The notes below the pieces were generated by a model, which had not been told where the DNA came from, did no database searches, and saw only the letters and a program-made list of their open reading frames with translations. Of a stretch of 64,000 bases of DNA, positions 43,087 through 54,300 are shown one piece after another. The first letter of the stretch is position 1; every line of letters starts with the position of its first letter. The DNA is taken from NCBI RefSeq assembly GCF_024758505.1, contig NZ_CP077970.1, forward strand, positions 2,108,001 to 2,172,000, written 5' to 3'. This DNA comes from Bradyrhizobium arachidis (lineage in GTDB: Bacteria; Pseudomonadota; Alphaproteobacteria; Rhizobiales; Xanthobacteraceae). Position numbers and translations under genes: made by a program.

Positions 43087-45120
43087 TTATCGAGAGCCCT
43101 GTCGGGAATTCCGCGGGCGCATGTTGTCGAGGTACGTCGGATCCAGTTCCGAAATCAGCCCCTCGAGATAGATCTTCCCGTCGGCTGAGGCCGACCGGTA
43201 CGCGGCCACAAGCGCTGGCTTGGCGGCAGGCCGATGCGTAATGACGAGGCTGACGTCCCGCTTGATCAAGTCACGAAATTCAAGCTCCCGTACCACAGCA
43301 TCAGTCGCGAGCGCGACGGACAGCCTTAACGGAAGCAGATCCAAGTCATTCGCCGCGGTATAGTACGACATCTTGAGCATGGCTGCGGTGCTGGACTGGT
43401 CCGAATTGTGCTTCGACGCCGCCGCGAGCATGAGCCAAATGTCGCCGCGAAGCGGCGAAGAGCGCAATGCGCGGGCAAACGCATTCGAGGCCAGTGGAAG
43501 AGCCGTCTTTTGCTCGCCCGCGGTCGAATCCCAGTGGGATCTTGATCCCTCTCGGGTCCACAAGTCGTCGCGCGCTGCTGCAACCGAAACCGGTGTCGAG
43601 ATCCCGTTCGGCCATGTTGCTGCGGTCGATACGCCTGTCGACAAAGAAGATTGACGACCGAGATACCACTCTGGGAGGATCATCCATATTGCCTGCATGG
43701 TCAGCGCGATTCCAAGCACCATCAGGGCAACGCGGGGCCAAATGGTGGCAAACGCTGACGCGAACCTGGGACGAGACGCCGGAGTTGGACTGGCCATCCA
43801 GTCCGAAGCCTCTTTCGATTCCAAGGATATGGCGTCACGTCCCGAGCCGGGGACGCTTTGACCGAACGCCAGTCCAAAAAGCGCAGCGACCAAAAGTGAT
43901 GCGCCAAAACCCAGAATTCCATGGTCGGCAAAGGCCAGTATCGTCAGTGCAATCGAAGCGCCAGCGCCCAAGGCTGGGTACACGTAATCGTAAGCTCGCG
44001 ACAATGAACGTCTGATCAGAATACAAGCGCCGAGCATTGCCACAATTGCGAGACCGCAGAGGAAGGCCCACCCCATGTCTATAACAGTTGCGGCGGCAGC
44101 CGTCGGCCTTTCCCGCGGGGCGCCGATTCCAATGTCCCGATAGATCGGCAAGAGGACCGTCGAAGCGCCCGCACCGGATCCCGCCGGCCCGACGTCCTGC
44201 AGCATCCGTTCTGTCGCAATCTGGCTGCTCGTTGACAAGGCGATCGTCAGATCGGTGTTCGTCCTGAACGGAATGACCGTTACGATGGCAACGGAGAACA
44301 ACGTGGCGGTTGCGAGAACGCCAGCGGTACCCCACACGCCCAAGAACCACCCGCGAATAGCGAAAACCGAGAGCAAGATTCCTGATCCGAGGAGGGCGGC
44401 AACGACAGCGGTGGAGTTGGTCCGGATCAGCAGGGCGGCGATGCAGACAATCATCGCGATGATCGCGGCGGACAGAGCAGGGAGCGGCCCTGGCGCAATT
44501 GTTCCAGGGCGACTGTGCCGCCGTAATTGATCGACCGCGCGTATTGCCGTCGCGCAGGAGAGCAAGACGCCCAGCACTGCGACGGTTGAGCCATCGGGCC
44601 CGGTGAGAACAGTTGTTTCCTTGCCGAACCACATAGCCGTGGCAACCATGGCTATCGACAGTAGAATATGCAGGAATTGCGCTGCGCGATATCGGTCAAG
44701 CGCGATGACCGCAGTGACGAGAGCAACGGCGAGCACAGCGCAATACTGCGCGAGCGAGAGCATAGTCGCCCCGGTATCGACCGTGATTCTTTCGGCGAGG
44801 GGCTCGTTTAAGGCTGCCGATGCAGTTGCCCAAATGGGGTTGCCGAGTGTGCCCGTAGGCAGCGGCACCGCCTGTAACGCCATCCAGAGCGCCGGAGCGG
44901 CGAGCACGACGACGAGACCGGGCCTGAGAAGCCTGGCGAGCCCGAGGGAGGCTGATGATGGAAAAATCGCTACAACTAGCGCGGCTGTCGCAAGTAGGAA
45001 GGATGCCAATACCCAGCTTTGCAGGCTTTCCGGCAATGCGAGCGCCGCGCTAATCGCCACCAACTCGGCGAACATGACAAGCCGGATCATCATGTAAACA
45101 CCATCTTGCGGTGCGGCCAC
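43087..45120 (-). CDS. Polytopic membrane protein of the EPS locus, possibly polymerase/ligase-like
   Basis: The 677-residue protein has about 12 hydrophobic segments in its first ~500 residues (for example FAELVAISAALALPESL, LVVVLAAPALWMALQAV, SAAIIAMIVCIAALLI, TIWPRVALMVLGIALTMQAI) and a ~190-residue soluble C-terminal region containing DIWLMLAAASKHN (TPR-like). The topology and position next to the Wzc-type gene fit an O-antigen polymerase/ligase-like protein, but no diagnostic Wzy_C motif is clear. Start GTG 45120 is uncertain; ATG 45093 is an alternative. Confidence 0.7.
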   Translation of the reverse strand: MAAPQDGVYMMIRLVMFAELVAISAALALPESLQSWVLASFLLATAALVVAIFPSSASLGLARLLRPGLVVVLAAPALWMALQAVPLPTGTLGNPIWATASAALNEPLAERITVDTGATMLSLAQYCAVLAVALVTAVIALDRYRAAQFLHILLSIAMVATAMWFGKETTVLTGPDGSTVAVLGVLLSCATAIRAVDQLRRHSRPGTIAPGPLPALSAAIIAMIVCIAALLIRTNSTAVVAALLGSGILLSVFAIRGWFLGVWGTAGVLATATLFSVAIVTVIPFRTNTDLTIALSTSSQIATERMLQDVGPAGSGAGASTVLLPIYRDIGIGAPRERPTAAAATVIDMGWAFLCGLAIVAMLGACILIRRSLSRAYDYVYPALGAGASIALTILAFADHGILGFGASLLVAALFGLAFGQSVPGSGRDAISLESKEASDWMASPTPASRPRFASAFATIWPRVALMVLGIALTMQAIWMILPEWYLGRQSSLSTGVSTAATWPNGISTPVSVAAARDDLWTREGSRSHWDSTAGEQKTALPLASNAFARALRSSPLRGDIWLMLAAASKHNSDQSSTAAMLKMSYYTAANDLDLLPLRLSVALATDAVVRELEFRDLIKRDVSLVITHRPAAKPALVAAYRSASADGKIYLEGLISELDPTYLDNMRPRNSRQGSR

Positions 45121-45168
45121 TCCGCCGACCCGCTGGCCGGAGAACGGGAAGGCCGCTACGAGACAGCC

Positions 45169-47508
45169 TCAAGACCCAGAAAGGCCATAACGGATGTAGT
45201 GGCTGTCATGATAGTAGTAGCTCCGGTGACCGTCATAACGAGCCATTGCCTTGGTATCCGTTTTGCTGAGAACTGCTCCAATCAGCGATTCGTGAATGTT
45301 GGGTGCCGTGTGCAGTGCGTGCTGCACGACATCGATTTTGGTCCGGCCCCATTCAACAACTAGAATGTAGCAGTCTATTAGAGATGAGGTGGCTCGGACA
45401 TCAACCAACGGCGTCAGGGGAGGAAGGTCAACGATGACGTAGTCATAGTTAGCTCGCAAATTGTCGAACAGCTTGCTTATCGCGTCGGCGCAAAGAATTT
45501 CACTAGTGTGAAGCAGAGGTCCCCGCCGCACGGCGGGTAGAAATGCAAGATTGGTCGTCGGATCCCGCCAAATTGCCTCCGCGAGGGACCGGCTGCCGTT
45601 TGCAACTTCGATGATTCCGCTGGCAGCCTTGGGCGCAAAGATAGCGGATAGTGAGGGATTCCTCAGGTCGCAATCGACGATGATGGCTCTCTTGCCGGTG
45701 TGCCCGATCAATTGCGCGAGCGAGGCCGCAATCGTGGTCTTCCCTTCATTCGGTAGGGCAGAGGTAATGCCAATGACCTGGGAGGAGACTTTCGTCGGAC
45801 TGTGGTCGATGGCTAGCTTGATGGATCGAATTGCCTCGGTATATCGTGATAGCGGCATCCCGACCACGGTCCGATGAATTGCGGTTGGAGACGACACTAT
45901 CCGTTGCTGAAGATCATCATCGGTTTTCTGGGGGCGAACTGGCGGCTTCGGAGATTTGCGGGCCGGTAACAATGGGACCAAAGATAGGCAAGGCAATTCC
46001 AACACAGTTTCGACTTGTGAAGAGGTGCGAAAGACGCGGTCCATGAGGTCTCTGAGCAGCGCCAAGCCGACGCCTAGCGCGAGACCGCCGAGGATGCCGA
46101 ACGCCAGTACCAACCTTGTCTTTGGCTTACTCTTGCTCGGCGGCGGCGAAGCGGGAAACAGTACCCGCGTTTCTGAGACGGGAAATGTCTCTTGCTGTGC
46201 GGAGCCCATGTAACGCTGCAGGAAGGTCTCGTACAAGCTACGCAAGCCCTTTGCTCTGCTTTCCAGATCCTTGATGGTCAGTTCGGCAGAATTGACTGAA
46301 CGGGACTGCGAAACGGCCTTGGACAGCTGCTTTTCGATTTCTTCCTGCCGCTGTTTGGCGAGCTCGAATTCGCTTCGGCTGACTTCGGCAAGTCTCCTGA
46401 CTTCGTCGAAAATGGAGACGCGAAATTCCCGCGCGCGGTTCCGGACATTGACGACTGCCAAGTGGTCGCGACCGACCCTCGCCGCCAACTCGGCCTCACG
46501 TCTCGTAAGCTCCAGATACTGCTGGCGCAGCCCCGTAATGATCGGACTGTTCAGCGCGTCGGTCCCGATGGCATCCAGATTGACCATCGAGGACGGCTTT
46601 GTCGGATCGGACGCAAGGAGAGTTTCATAGCGAGCCAACTTGGCCGTGGCCTCAGAGGTCTGGGCGCGTGCTGCAGCCAATCGATTGTTGATCTCTGTGA
46701 TCTGCTGCTCGTCGATGGGCTTTCCATCCAAAGAAACGATGTTGTGCTGGGTCTTGTAGACGTCGACGGCACGCTGCGCAGCGAGGGCTTGGTCACCTAG
46801 GTCGCGCAGCCTCTCCTGCAGCCAGCTTGTTGCCCTGCGATTGGCGTCGAATTTTGCATTGAGCTGGTCCGCAACATAAGTATTGGCTACCGCGTTGACG
46901 ATCTCCGCGGCTCGGGCTGCGTTGCTCGAATTGAAGCTTATCTCAATGACGTTGCTGTACCCGACACGGCCAGCTGAAAGCCGATTGAGAAATGCGTCTA
47001 CGATGGTGTCCGATGGTTCGCGGTGCGTATCGGATGGCTCATCCTTCTTCGATCCGGTCGAGGCCCACGGCCGAATTCGCTGCCAGAGCGACTGTAGAGA
47101 TAGCCCTGACGCATTGAAGTCGGGATCGTCCGCCAGTTTCAACCGGTCGATTACCGCAACCGCAGTGGCCTTTGATCTCAGGAGCTGAAGCTGGGTCTCG
47201 ATTTGATTGAGATCGAAAGCGGGCTCCGCGAGGAGTGACTGCTGCTGGACAAACTGGGGCCTTGGATTGGCCAACAGGATCTGAACTTGCGCGGTATAGG
47301 TTGGAGACACCAACCGGAGATAGAGCAGGCTGGCCGCAGTGACCACTCCAGCAGTGACAAGTATTACGAGATATTGGCGTCGTAGAAGCCCGATACCGAA
47401 ATTGATGACGTCGCTGATTCCTCCGCCGTCTGCCTGGACGGGTTGAGGCAGCCCGTTCACAGGCAGCCGTAGTCTATCCGTGTGTTGAAGATTGTTCTGG
47501 AGCATCAC
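45169..47508 (-). CDS. Wzc-type polysaccharide co-polymerase with C-terminal tyrosine (BY) kinase
   Basis: The 779-residue protein has an N-terminal Wzz domain with helix 1 (YLVILVTAGVVTAASLLYL, ~46-64), a long coiled periplasmic part, a GNVR-like end (VLFPASPPPSKSKPKTRL) before helix 2 (~465-485), and a cytoplasmic kinase: Walker A SALPNEGKTTIAASLAQLI (~580), Walker A' IIVDCDLRNPSLS and Walker B YVIVDLPPLTPLVD. The C-terminus is a tyrosine cluster (SYYYHDSHYIRYG), the autophosphorylation site. It controls chain length and export of the polysaccharide. Confidence 0.94.
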   Translation of the reverse strand: MMLQNNLQHTDRLRLPVNGLPQPVQADGGGISDVINFGIGLLRRQYLVILVTAGVVTAASLLYLRLVSPTYTAQVQILLANPRPQFVQQQSLLAEPAFDLNQIETQLQLLRSKATAVAVIDRLKLADDPDFNASGLSLQSLWQRIRPWASTGSKKDEPSDTHREPSDTIVDAFLNRLSAGRVGYSNVIEISFNSSNAARAAEIVNAVANTYVADQLNAKFDANRRATSWLQERLRDLGDQALAAQRAVDVYKTQHNIVSLDGKPIDEQQITEINNRLAAARAQTSEATAKLARYETLLASDPTKPSSMVNLDAIGTDALNSPIITGLRQQYLELTRREAELAARVGRDHLAVVNVRNRAREFRVSIFDEVRRLAEVSRSEFELAKQRQEEIEKQLSKAVSQSRSVNSAELTIKDLESRAKGLRSLYETFLQRYMGSAQQETFPVSETRVLFPASPPPSKSKPKTRLVLAFGILGGLALGVGLALLRDLMDRVFRTSSQVETVLELPCLSLVPLLPARKSPKPPVRPQKTDDDLQQRIVSSPTAIHRTVVGMPLSRYTEAIRSIKLAIDHSPTKVSSQVIGITSALPNEGKTTIAASLAQLIGHTGKRAIIVDCDLRNPSLSAIFAPKAASGIIEVANGSRSLAEAIWRDPTTNLAFLPAVRRGPLLHTSEILCADAISKLFDNLRANYDYVIVDLPPLTPLVDVRATSSLIDCYILVVEWGRTKIDVVQHALHTAPNIHESLIGAVLSKTDTKAMARYDGHRSYYYHDSHYIRYGLSGS

Positions 47509-47859
47509 GTACCTGTCCGACGGTGGGTCACGTTGAGGCCGCCCGCCCGCAGACCAACGTTTAAGAAGGACGTGCGAGGCGGTGAGAGATTATATACCTT
47601 ATAAAAATCTGCTTGCCAAATTAAATAAATCATATATTAATTAATGCGAGAGTGAAAATAAGAGTGGGGCCGTCCTCTCGGCTCCAACGTTGGCAAAATA
47701 GACGATATTTCTAGGGTTTACGGTCTGACCGGTATTTGCATCGAAAATAATGTGAGCGTTTAGAAGCGGATTGGCGGGGCGGAAAATTAATTCCATTGGG
47801 GATTATGGTCCGCCGTATGGAAGCCCGATCCAAATTGAGGGCCGGCAGGAGGGTACCCA
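47509..47859. promoter_or_regulatory. Divergent AT-rich promoter region of the EPS genes
   Basis: The spacer separates the minus-strand wzc-type gene from the plus-strand rml genes. It contains very AT-rich stretches (47590-47645, tatattaattaatg) and a perfect 10-nt palindrome CCAACGTTGG (47684-47693). It probably holds both promoters and may bind H-NS or MucR-type regulators; no coding frame was convincing. Confidence 0.5.
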
Positions 47860-48417
47860 ATGCTGGAACTGCGATCCTTGGCGATCCCTGATGTCAAAGT
47901 AATCCGAACAGATCGGTTTTCCGACGTCCGCGGCTACTTCTGCGAGACCTTCCAGCGATCGGCCTTTGCGGAGAAGGGAATCCTTCATGACTTCGTTCAG
48001 GATAATCAGTCCAGCTCAGATCGGATCGGCACGGTGCGCGGCTTGCATTTCCAGCGACCGCCCTTCGCCCAGGCGAAGCTCATACGGGTGTTGAACGGGG
48101 CCATTCTCGATATTGCTGTTGATCTCCGGCGTTCATCGCCCAACTTCGGCAAACACATCGCCATCCAATTGGATAGCGAAGGCGGTGAGCAGGTGTTCAT
48201 TCCGAAGGGGTTCGCGCATGGTTTCTGTACGCTGCAGCCCAAGACCGTCGTCTTGTACAAGGTCGACCAGGTCTACGCCCCGAGCCACGACGGCGGTGTC
48301 TATTGGGCTGATCCAGCATTAGCGATCAAGTGGCCCGTGACCTCCTCGGAGGCTCAGGTGTCACCAAAGGACCAAACCCTTCCTGCGCTCAACCAGCTTG
48401 GTCGCGTTTTCGACTAG
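47860..48417 (+). CDS. rfbC: dTDP-4-dehydrorhamnose 3,5-epimerase
   Basis: The 185-residue cupin has the RmlC motifs: [36 protein letters not shown] (catalytic His in RGLHFQ), [19 protein letters not shown] and [13 protein letters not shown]. It performs the third step of dTDP-L-rhamnose synthesis. ATG 47860 is preceded by GGAGGGT. It opens the rmlC-B-D-A run. Confidence 0.95.
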   Translation: MLELRSLAIPDVKVIRTDRFSDVRGYFCETFQRSAFAEKGILHDFVQDNQSSSDRIGTVRGLHFQRPPFAQAKLIRVLNGAILDIAVDLRRSSPNFGKHIAIQLDSEGGEQVFIPKGFAHGFCTLQPKTVVLYKVDQVYAPSHDGGVYWADPALAIKWPVTSSEAQVSPKDQTLPALNQLGRVFD

Positions 48418-48431
48418 TGGAGACGAGTAGA

Positions 48432-49490
48432 ATGCGCATCCTGGTGACCGGCGGAGCGGGCTTTATCGGTTCTGCAGTGTGTCGCCGTTTGGTGCTGCAG
48501 ACTGGTGCTGCAGTGATCAACGTCGACAAGTTGACATACGCGGCCAACCTGGCTTCGCTGGCGAGCATCGAGGGACTGGAGTCTTATGCGTTCCTGCAGT
48601 CCGATATCTGCGATCGCGAGGTTATGGATCTCGCGTTCGCCGACTACGAGCCGGATGCGATCATACATCTGGCCGCCGAAAGCCACGTCGACCGTTCGAT
48701 CACCCGGCCCGACGCCTTTGTCACCACCAATATAGTTGGCACCTACACGCTGTTGGAGGCTGCCCGGACCTACCACGAGCGTCTGCCGATTCCGCGGCAG
48801 AAGCAGTTCCGCTTCATCCACGTATCGACAGACGAAGTCTACGGTTCATTGGGGCCAGACGACTTGTTTCGCGAGGACACGCCCTACAAGCCGAGTTCGC
48901 CGTATTCGGCCAGCAAGGCAGCCTCGGACCACCTCGCACTCGCGTGGTTTCGAACCTACGGTCTGCCGGTCATCGTATCGAATTGCTCGAACAACTACGG
49001 GCCGTATCAGTTCCCGGAAAAGCTCATCCCGCTGACGATCCTCAACGCGATCGACCGGAAGCCTCTACCGGTCTATGGCGACGGCAGAAATATACGCGAC
49101 TGGCTTCACGTCGATGATCATGCCGCCGGCTTGATAAGACTGCTGTACGAAGGGAAGCCGGGAGAGAAGTACAACTTCGGCGGAGATGGCCAGCGATCCA
49201 ACTTGGAGGTCGTCACCCAGGTCTGTGACGTGCTGGATCGACTATCTCCGGGCGCGGGAGCGAGACGATCTCTCATCACGTTCGTGCCGGATCGTCCGGG
49301 ACATGATGCGCGCTATGCGATCGATGCGTCGAAGGCGCATCGCGAACTTGGCTGGCACCCGACGAGAACCTTCGAGCAGGGCTTGGCCGAAACCGTCGGA
49401 TGGTATCTCAAGAACCGTGCATGGTGGGAGCGTGCTCGCCGCAGTGTCTATGACGGCTCGCGTCTGGGCCTCCTGGCTGCCCAACACTGA
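48432..49490 (+). CDS. rfbB: dTDP-glucose 4,6-dehydratase
   Basis: The 352-residue SDR enzyme has the NAD motif [13 protein letters not shown], the catalytic region [12 protein letters not shown], the Tyr-x3-Lys pair in [12 protein letters not shown], and [15 protein letters not shown]. It converts dTDP-glucose to the 4-keto-6-deoxy sugar. ATG 48432 lies 14 nt after rfbC behind GTGGAGACGAG; longer upstream reading is out of family. Confidence 0.95.
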   Translation: MRILVTGGAGFIGSAVCRRLVLQTGAAVINVDKLTYAANLASLASIEGLESYAFLQSDICDREVMDLAFADYEPDAIIHLAAESHVDRSITRPDAFVTTNIVGTYTLLEAARTYHERLPIPRQKQFRFIHVSTDEVYGSLGPDDLFREDTPYKPSSPYSASKAASDHLALAWFRTYGLPVIVSNCSNNYGPYQFPEKLIPLTILNAIDRKPLPVYGDGRNIRDWLHVDDHAAGLIRLLYEGKPGEKYNFGGDGQRSNLEVVTQVCDVLDRLSPGAGARRSLITFVPDRPGHDARYAIDASKAHRELGWHPTRTFEQGLAETVGWYLKNRAWWERARRSVYDGSRLGLLAAQH

Positions 49491-49497
49491 GGCGAAG

Positions 49498-50487
49498 ATG
49501 ACAGATCGACCCATCCTCATTGCCGGACGGAATGGTCAGTTGGCAACGTGTCTTCGTGGTCTCGCTGCAATGCGCGGTCTGCCTGCGGTGGCTCTCGGGC
49601 GCCGAGAACTCGATCTGGAGAACCGCGAAGGGATCGATAAGCTCATCGCGTCGATCGCGCCGTCGGCAATCATCAATGCGGCCGCTTACACGGCGGTCGA
49701 TCAGGCCGAATCTGAAGCAGCGAAGGTGTTCAGCATCAACCGCGATGGCGCGGCGGCGCTGGCAGATGTCGCGTGGCAGATGAACATTCCACTCATCCAT
49801 CTCTCGACCGACTATGTGTTCGACGGCGCGAAAGCGGATGCGTATGACGAAAGTGACATTCCCGCGCCGTTGAATGTCTACGGCGCCTCGAAGCTCGCCG
49901 GTGAAGCTGCTGTTTTGGCCGCGCATCCGCTGGCGACCGTGCTCAGATGCTCGTGGCTTTACAGCCCCTATGGCAGCAACTTCGTTCGAACGATGCTGCG
50001 GCTGTGTGAGACGCAGCCCATTGTAAGGGTTGTTCGGGACCAACATGGAAATCCGACCTACGCATTCGATCTCGCGGAGGCCGTCCTTCGGATCGCACAA
50101 CGGTCAGTAACTGACGATCGCAGGGCCACGGCCGGCATCTTTCATCTCGCCGGTCAGGGCGAGACGAACTGGCACGACTTTGCGCAGGCAATCTTCCATG
50201 AGCGTTCCCGTCGTGGAGCGCGGATTCCGTCGATCGAGGCGATCACGACTGAAGAGTTTCCGACCGCTGCGCGTCGGCCTCGGAACTCGCGCCTGGACTC
50301 ATCCAAGGCCGAACGCGTGTTCGGGATTCGATTGGCGCCCTGGCGCCATTCACTCGAAGCTTGTCTCGACCGGCTAGTCGGAGAAGGAGAAACCGATGCT
50401 GAAGGGAATCGTGCTGGCTGGCGGCAGCGGAACGCGCCTCTATCCGATCACGCGCGTGGTCAGCAAGCAGTTGCTCCCGATCTATGA
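49498..50487 (+). CDS. rfbD: dTDP-4-dehydrorhamnose reductase
   Basis: The protein is 329 residues. RmlD motifs are [14 protein letters not shown] (NADPH loop), [36 protein letters not shown] and [15 protein letters not shown]. It makes dTDP-L-rhamnose. The frame runs 92 nt into rfbA, giving a C-terminal tail ([17 protein letters not shown]) with no family resemblance; normal RmlD proteins end around the GEGETDA point. The native stop may have been lost or a base may be missing there. Confidence 0.92.
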   Translation: MTDRPILIAGRNGQLATCLRGLAAMRGLPAVALGRRELDLENREGIDKLIASIAPSAIINAAAYTAVDQAESEAAKVFSINRDGAAALADVAWQMNIPLIHLSTDYVFDGAKADAYDESDIPAPLNVYGASKLAGEAAVLAAHPLATVLRCSWLYSPYGSNFVRTMLRLCETQPIVRVVRDQHGNPTYAFDLAEAVLRIAQRSVTDDRRATAGIFHLAGQGETNWHDFAQAIFHERSRRGARIPSIEAITTEEFPTAARRPRNSRLDSSKAERVFGIRLAPWRHSLEACLDRLVGEGETDAEGNRAGWRQRNAPLSDHARGQQAVAPDL

Positions 50488-51283
50488 CAAGCCGATGATC
50501 TATTATCCCCTGTCGACGCTGATGTTGGCGGGGATCCGCGAAATTCTGGTCATTACCACGCCTTCAGACCGGTGTCAGTTCGAACGGTTGCTGGGGGACG
50601 GCAGCCAATGGGGCATTCGGCTCAGCTACGCGGAACAAACCCGTCCCGCCGGTCTCGCTGACGCCTTCATTGTTGGTGCCGATTTCATCGGAAGCGATCG
50701 TGTAGCGATGGTGCTTGGGGACAATATCTTCTTCGGCGATGGCCTGAGCGAACTGCTAGCCAGGGCGGCAGGACGCGAGGAAGGCGGAACAGTTTTTGCT
50801 TATCATGTGCGGGACCCAGAACGATATGGCGTCGTCGCGTTTGATGAGGCGGATCGCCCGGTATCTATCGAGGAGAAACCCAAACGGCCGGCTTCCAATT
50901 GGGCAATTACGGGGTTGTATTTCTTCGACAATCGCGTCGTCCGCTACGCTCGTCGGGTCGAGCCGTCGTCGCGCGGAGAGCTCGAGATTACCGATCTTCA
51001 GATGCGCTACCTTTCGGCCAATGCGCTACACGTTGAGCGTATGGGACGGGGATTTGCCTGGCTGGACACCGGCACGGTCGAGTCTCTCATCGATGCAGGG
51101 ACGTTCGTGCAGACCCTGGAAAAGCGCCAGGGAATGAAGATTGCCTGTCTCGAGGAGGTCGCCTTCAGACAGGGCTTCATTAATCGTGATCAACTTCTCG
51201 CGCTGGCGCAACCGCTGGAGAAGAGCGGCTACGGCAAATATCTGAACGAAATCACGCGGCTGCCGCATTTCGCTTCGCGATAG
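50396..51283 (+). CDS. rfbA: Glucose-1-phosphate thymidylyltransferase
   Basis: The 295-residue protein has [17 protein letters not shown] at the start, [49 protein letters not shown] and [15 protein letters not shown], all hallmark RmlA motifs and full length. It forms dTDP-glucose from glucose-1-phosphate and dTTP, the first step of the rhamnose pathway. ATG 50396 follows GGAGAAGGAGAAACC. Confidence 0.96.
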   Translation: MLKGIVLAGGSGTRLYPITRVVSKQLLPIYDKPMIYYPLSTLMLAGIREILVITTPSDRCQFERLLGDGSQWGIRLSYAEQTRPAGLADAFIVGADFIGSDRVAMVLGDNIFFGDGLSELLARAAGREEGGTVFAYHVRDPERYGVVAFDEADRPVSIEEKPKRPASNWAITGLYFFDNRVVRYARRVEPSSRGELEITDLQMRYLSANALHVERMGRGFAWLDTGTVESLIDAGTFVQTLEKRQGMKIACLEEVAFRQGFINRDQLLALAQPLEKSGYGKYLNEITRLPHFASR

Positions 51284-51392
51284 CGCCGCTCAACCTATTT
51301 TGTAATTTATCTTAACTATATGCGCACTGAATTGACGGGCGGTTTAAAATAGAATTAAATGTTTGAGGTTTATTTATTTAATCGGTCGCACC

Positions 51393-54300
51393 ATGCTGGT
51401 TCAAAAGCCGAGCGTCTTTGGTCGGGGAGCCCGGGCCGTTTTTCCAGGGGAAGATATCCCGGCCTTTTGGCGAGAATCGACGGTCTGGAATTCATTCGAG
51501 GGCTTGGACCCGCCCGGCCTCTGGGGCCAGCCGTTTGCCGATCCGCTAGCAAGCGAGTCACCTCGTCTGCCACCTCTAGTTGGTGACGCCAGTTTCTTCC
51601 TACCATCGTCTCGGCATGGTTCGGGCGACCCGCCAGACCCGCGCGGCGCTGGACCCGGATTCGCCTCCGCATCTTTCCAGTCGCGAATGTCCGCTCTGCT
51701 ATCTTCGACGTCTTTGGCGAGCCGCCATCAGGGCTTGGTCCCGACGTTTCCATCTGTGGCAAACCAAGGGGCGCCGTCGACATCATCATCGCTTTCGGCC
51801 CCAGGCACCACCCACTGGGCCCGTCCGAGCGACGGAGTCTGGAATGTCGCTACGAACTGGAGCGCCGGAGTTCCTGGAATCATCGACTCTGCGGTCCTCG
51901 ATGCGACAGGAGCGTATGTCGTCACGAGCACGGCCAGTGTTGATATTGGGAGCCTGGTCCTTGATGCCGGCGCGACGCTTTCGTTCGGTGCGGGGGCGCC
52001 ATTTGTCGTCGAAGGCGATGTACTGAACAATGGGACCGTCGAAGTTGGGGCGTTCCTTGGCGATCGCATTGCTACAGGGGACTTCAAGGGCGACGTCAGC
52101 GGCACAGGATCCTTCGAAATTGCAGACAACGCGATCCTGGAGATCGGAGGTTCGGTTTCCGGCCAGTTCTTGAATGGATCGTTCTCCGGCATAACCGTGT
52201 CGTTCGACACGGGAGCTGGCACGCTTGTCCTCGATCAGTCGACCAACTTCCACGGCTTGATCGCAGGTTCTTCGCCGGGAGCGCCGCTTGCGCCAGGCAA
52301 CCTCATCGACTTGAAGGATCTGCCCTTCACATCGTCGATGTCGGCGACCGTCCACTACGACAATAGCGCGAATATCAGCGCAGTCGATTTCAGCAATGGT
52401 GCTGCCAATGTCACCTTGCTGTTCTCGGGGATGGACTTGAATTGGAATTTCAAAAGCGATGGGCAGGGAGGCACCATTGTCTCCGATCCACCCACGAATC
52501 CCATCGTTCTGGAAAACCAGAAGCCAGGCACGCCGAGAAGTGTCTGGGAGATCCAGCCTGGCGACAATTCGACTCTGACCGAAGGGTTTGCGACTGCAAT
52601 CAGCACCAATGTCGGCGGGACAGTCCAATTCAAGATCAACAACCTGACCGGCAACCCAAACTATCGCGTCGATGTCTACCGGTTGGGCTATTACGGTGGT
52701 GATGGTGCCAGGCTAGTTACGAGCCTGCAGCATCAGGCCGCAACTGCGGTCGTCCAACCCGATCCATTGCGCGACCCGTCGACCGGCCTCGTAGATGCCG
52801 GCAATTGGAGCGTGACCGACTCCTGGAGCATACCGACCGATGCGGTCTCGGGCGTCTACATCGCCAGCGTCGTCAACGGCACCGAGATTTTCCAGATCCC
52901 GTTCATCATAAGGAACGACGCTTCGCACAGCGACGTCGTCCTCCAGACAAGTGATGAGGACTGGCAAGCCTACAACGGCTGGGGAGGGGCCAACCTATAT
53001 TTCGGGAATGGCCCGGGCGTCAGCGGATCAGCCTACGCGGTCAGTTACAATCGCCCCCTCGTAACGCGTGACGGCGAGGGGACCTTTTCCGAGGGGGGAG
53101 ACTCCCCGTTCACGGCCGAGATTGCGGCGATCTATTGGCTGGAGCAGAACGGGTACGATGTTTCTTACATTTCTGGAGTCGATGCTTCGACAAACGGCTC
53201 GTTGTTGCTCAATCACAAAGTCTTCATGGACGCAGGGCACGACGAGTATTGGACCGAAGCTCAGCGCGCCAACGTAGAGGCCGCAGCGCATGCTGGCGTG
53301 AACCTTGCGTTTCTCACAGGCAACGAGATCTTTTGGAAAACAAGGTTGGCCCCCAGCATCGATGGCAGCGGATCAGCCAATCGCACACTCATTAGCTACA
53401 AGGATACGCACGCAAATGCGTTGATTGATCCATCAGGACAGGCGACCGGAAATTACTCCGACCCGCGGTTCGGTGCGCCTCTTCCCTCGAATGAGTTGAC
53501 CGGTACATTGTTTGCGGTCAACGCATTTCGGTACGATACGATAACGATACCGTATCCAATGACCCAATTGCGCTTCTGGCGCAACACGGCCGTCGCGCAA
53601 ACGTCACCCGGGCAGACTGCCTCGCTCGTACCTGGCCTGTTGGGCGTCGAATGGGACACCGCGCCGGACAACGGATTTCGCCCAGCGGGGTTGATGAGTG
53701 TCTCATCTACAACATTGCAGGTGAATGGACAGCTTCTCCTCGATTATGGCAACACGTTCGCAAACGGCACGGCGACCCACAATCTCGTGCTGCATCGGGA
53801 TCCCGTCAGTGGCGCACTGATATTCTCGGCCGGCTCAATCAACTGGCCGTGGGCGCTTGCTAGCGACCACGACGGGCCCGCGACCCCGGTCGATCCCAAC
53901 GTACAGCAGGCGATGGTTAACCTGTTCGCCGACATGGGGGTTCAGCCGGCGACGCTGCAAGCGAACTTGACGGCCGCGTCCCAGTCGACAGACGCTACGG
54001 CGCCGACCTCCGGTATCACCAATCTCTCGGCTGCCAGCGTTGTCGAAGGGCAATCGATCACAGTGACGGGGACGGCCACTGACGCGGGTGGAAAGATTTC
54101 CGGCGTCGAAATCTCCACGAATGGGGGAACAACCTGGCATCCAGCCAACAGCAATGTCGGCGCGGCGAGCGTGACCTGGTCATACACGTTCGTCACAGGC
54201 GCTCAGGGGACCTATAATCTCAAAACCAGGGCGGTCGACGACAGCCTGAACCTGGAAACACCCGGTGCGGGCGCAACCTACACGGTCACACCATCTTCCA

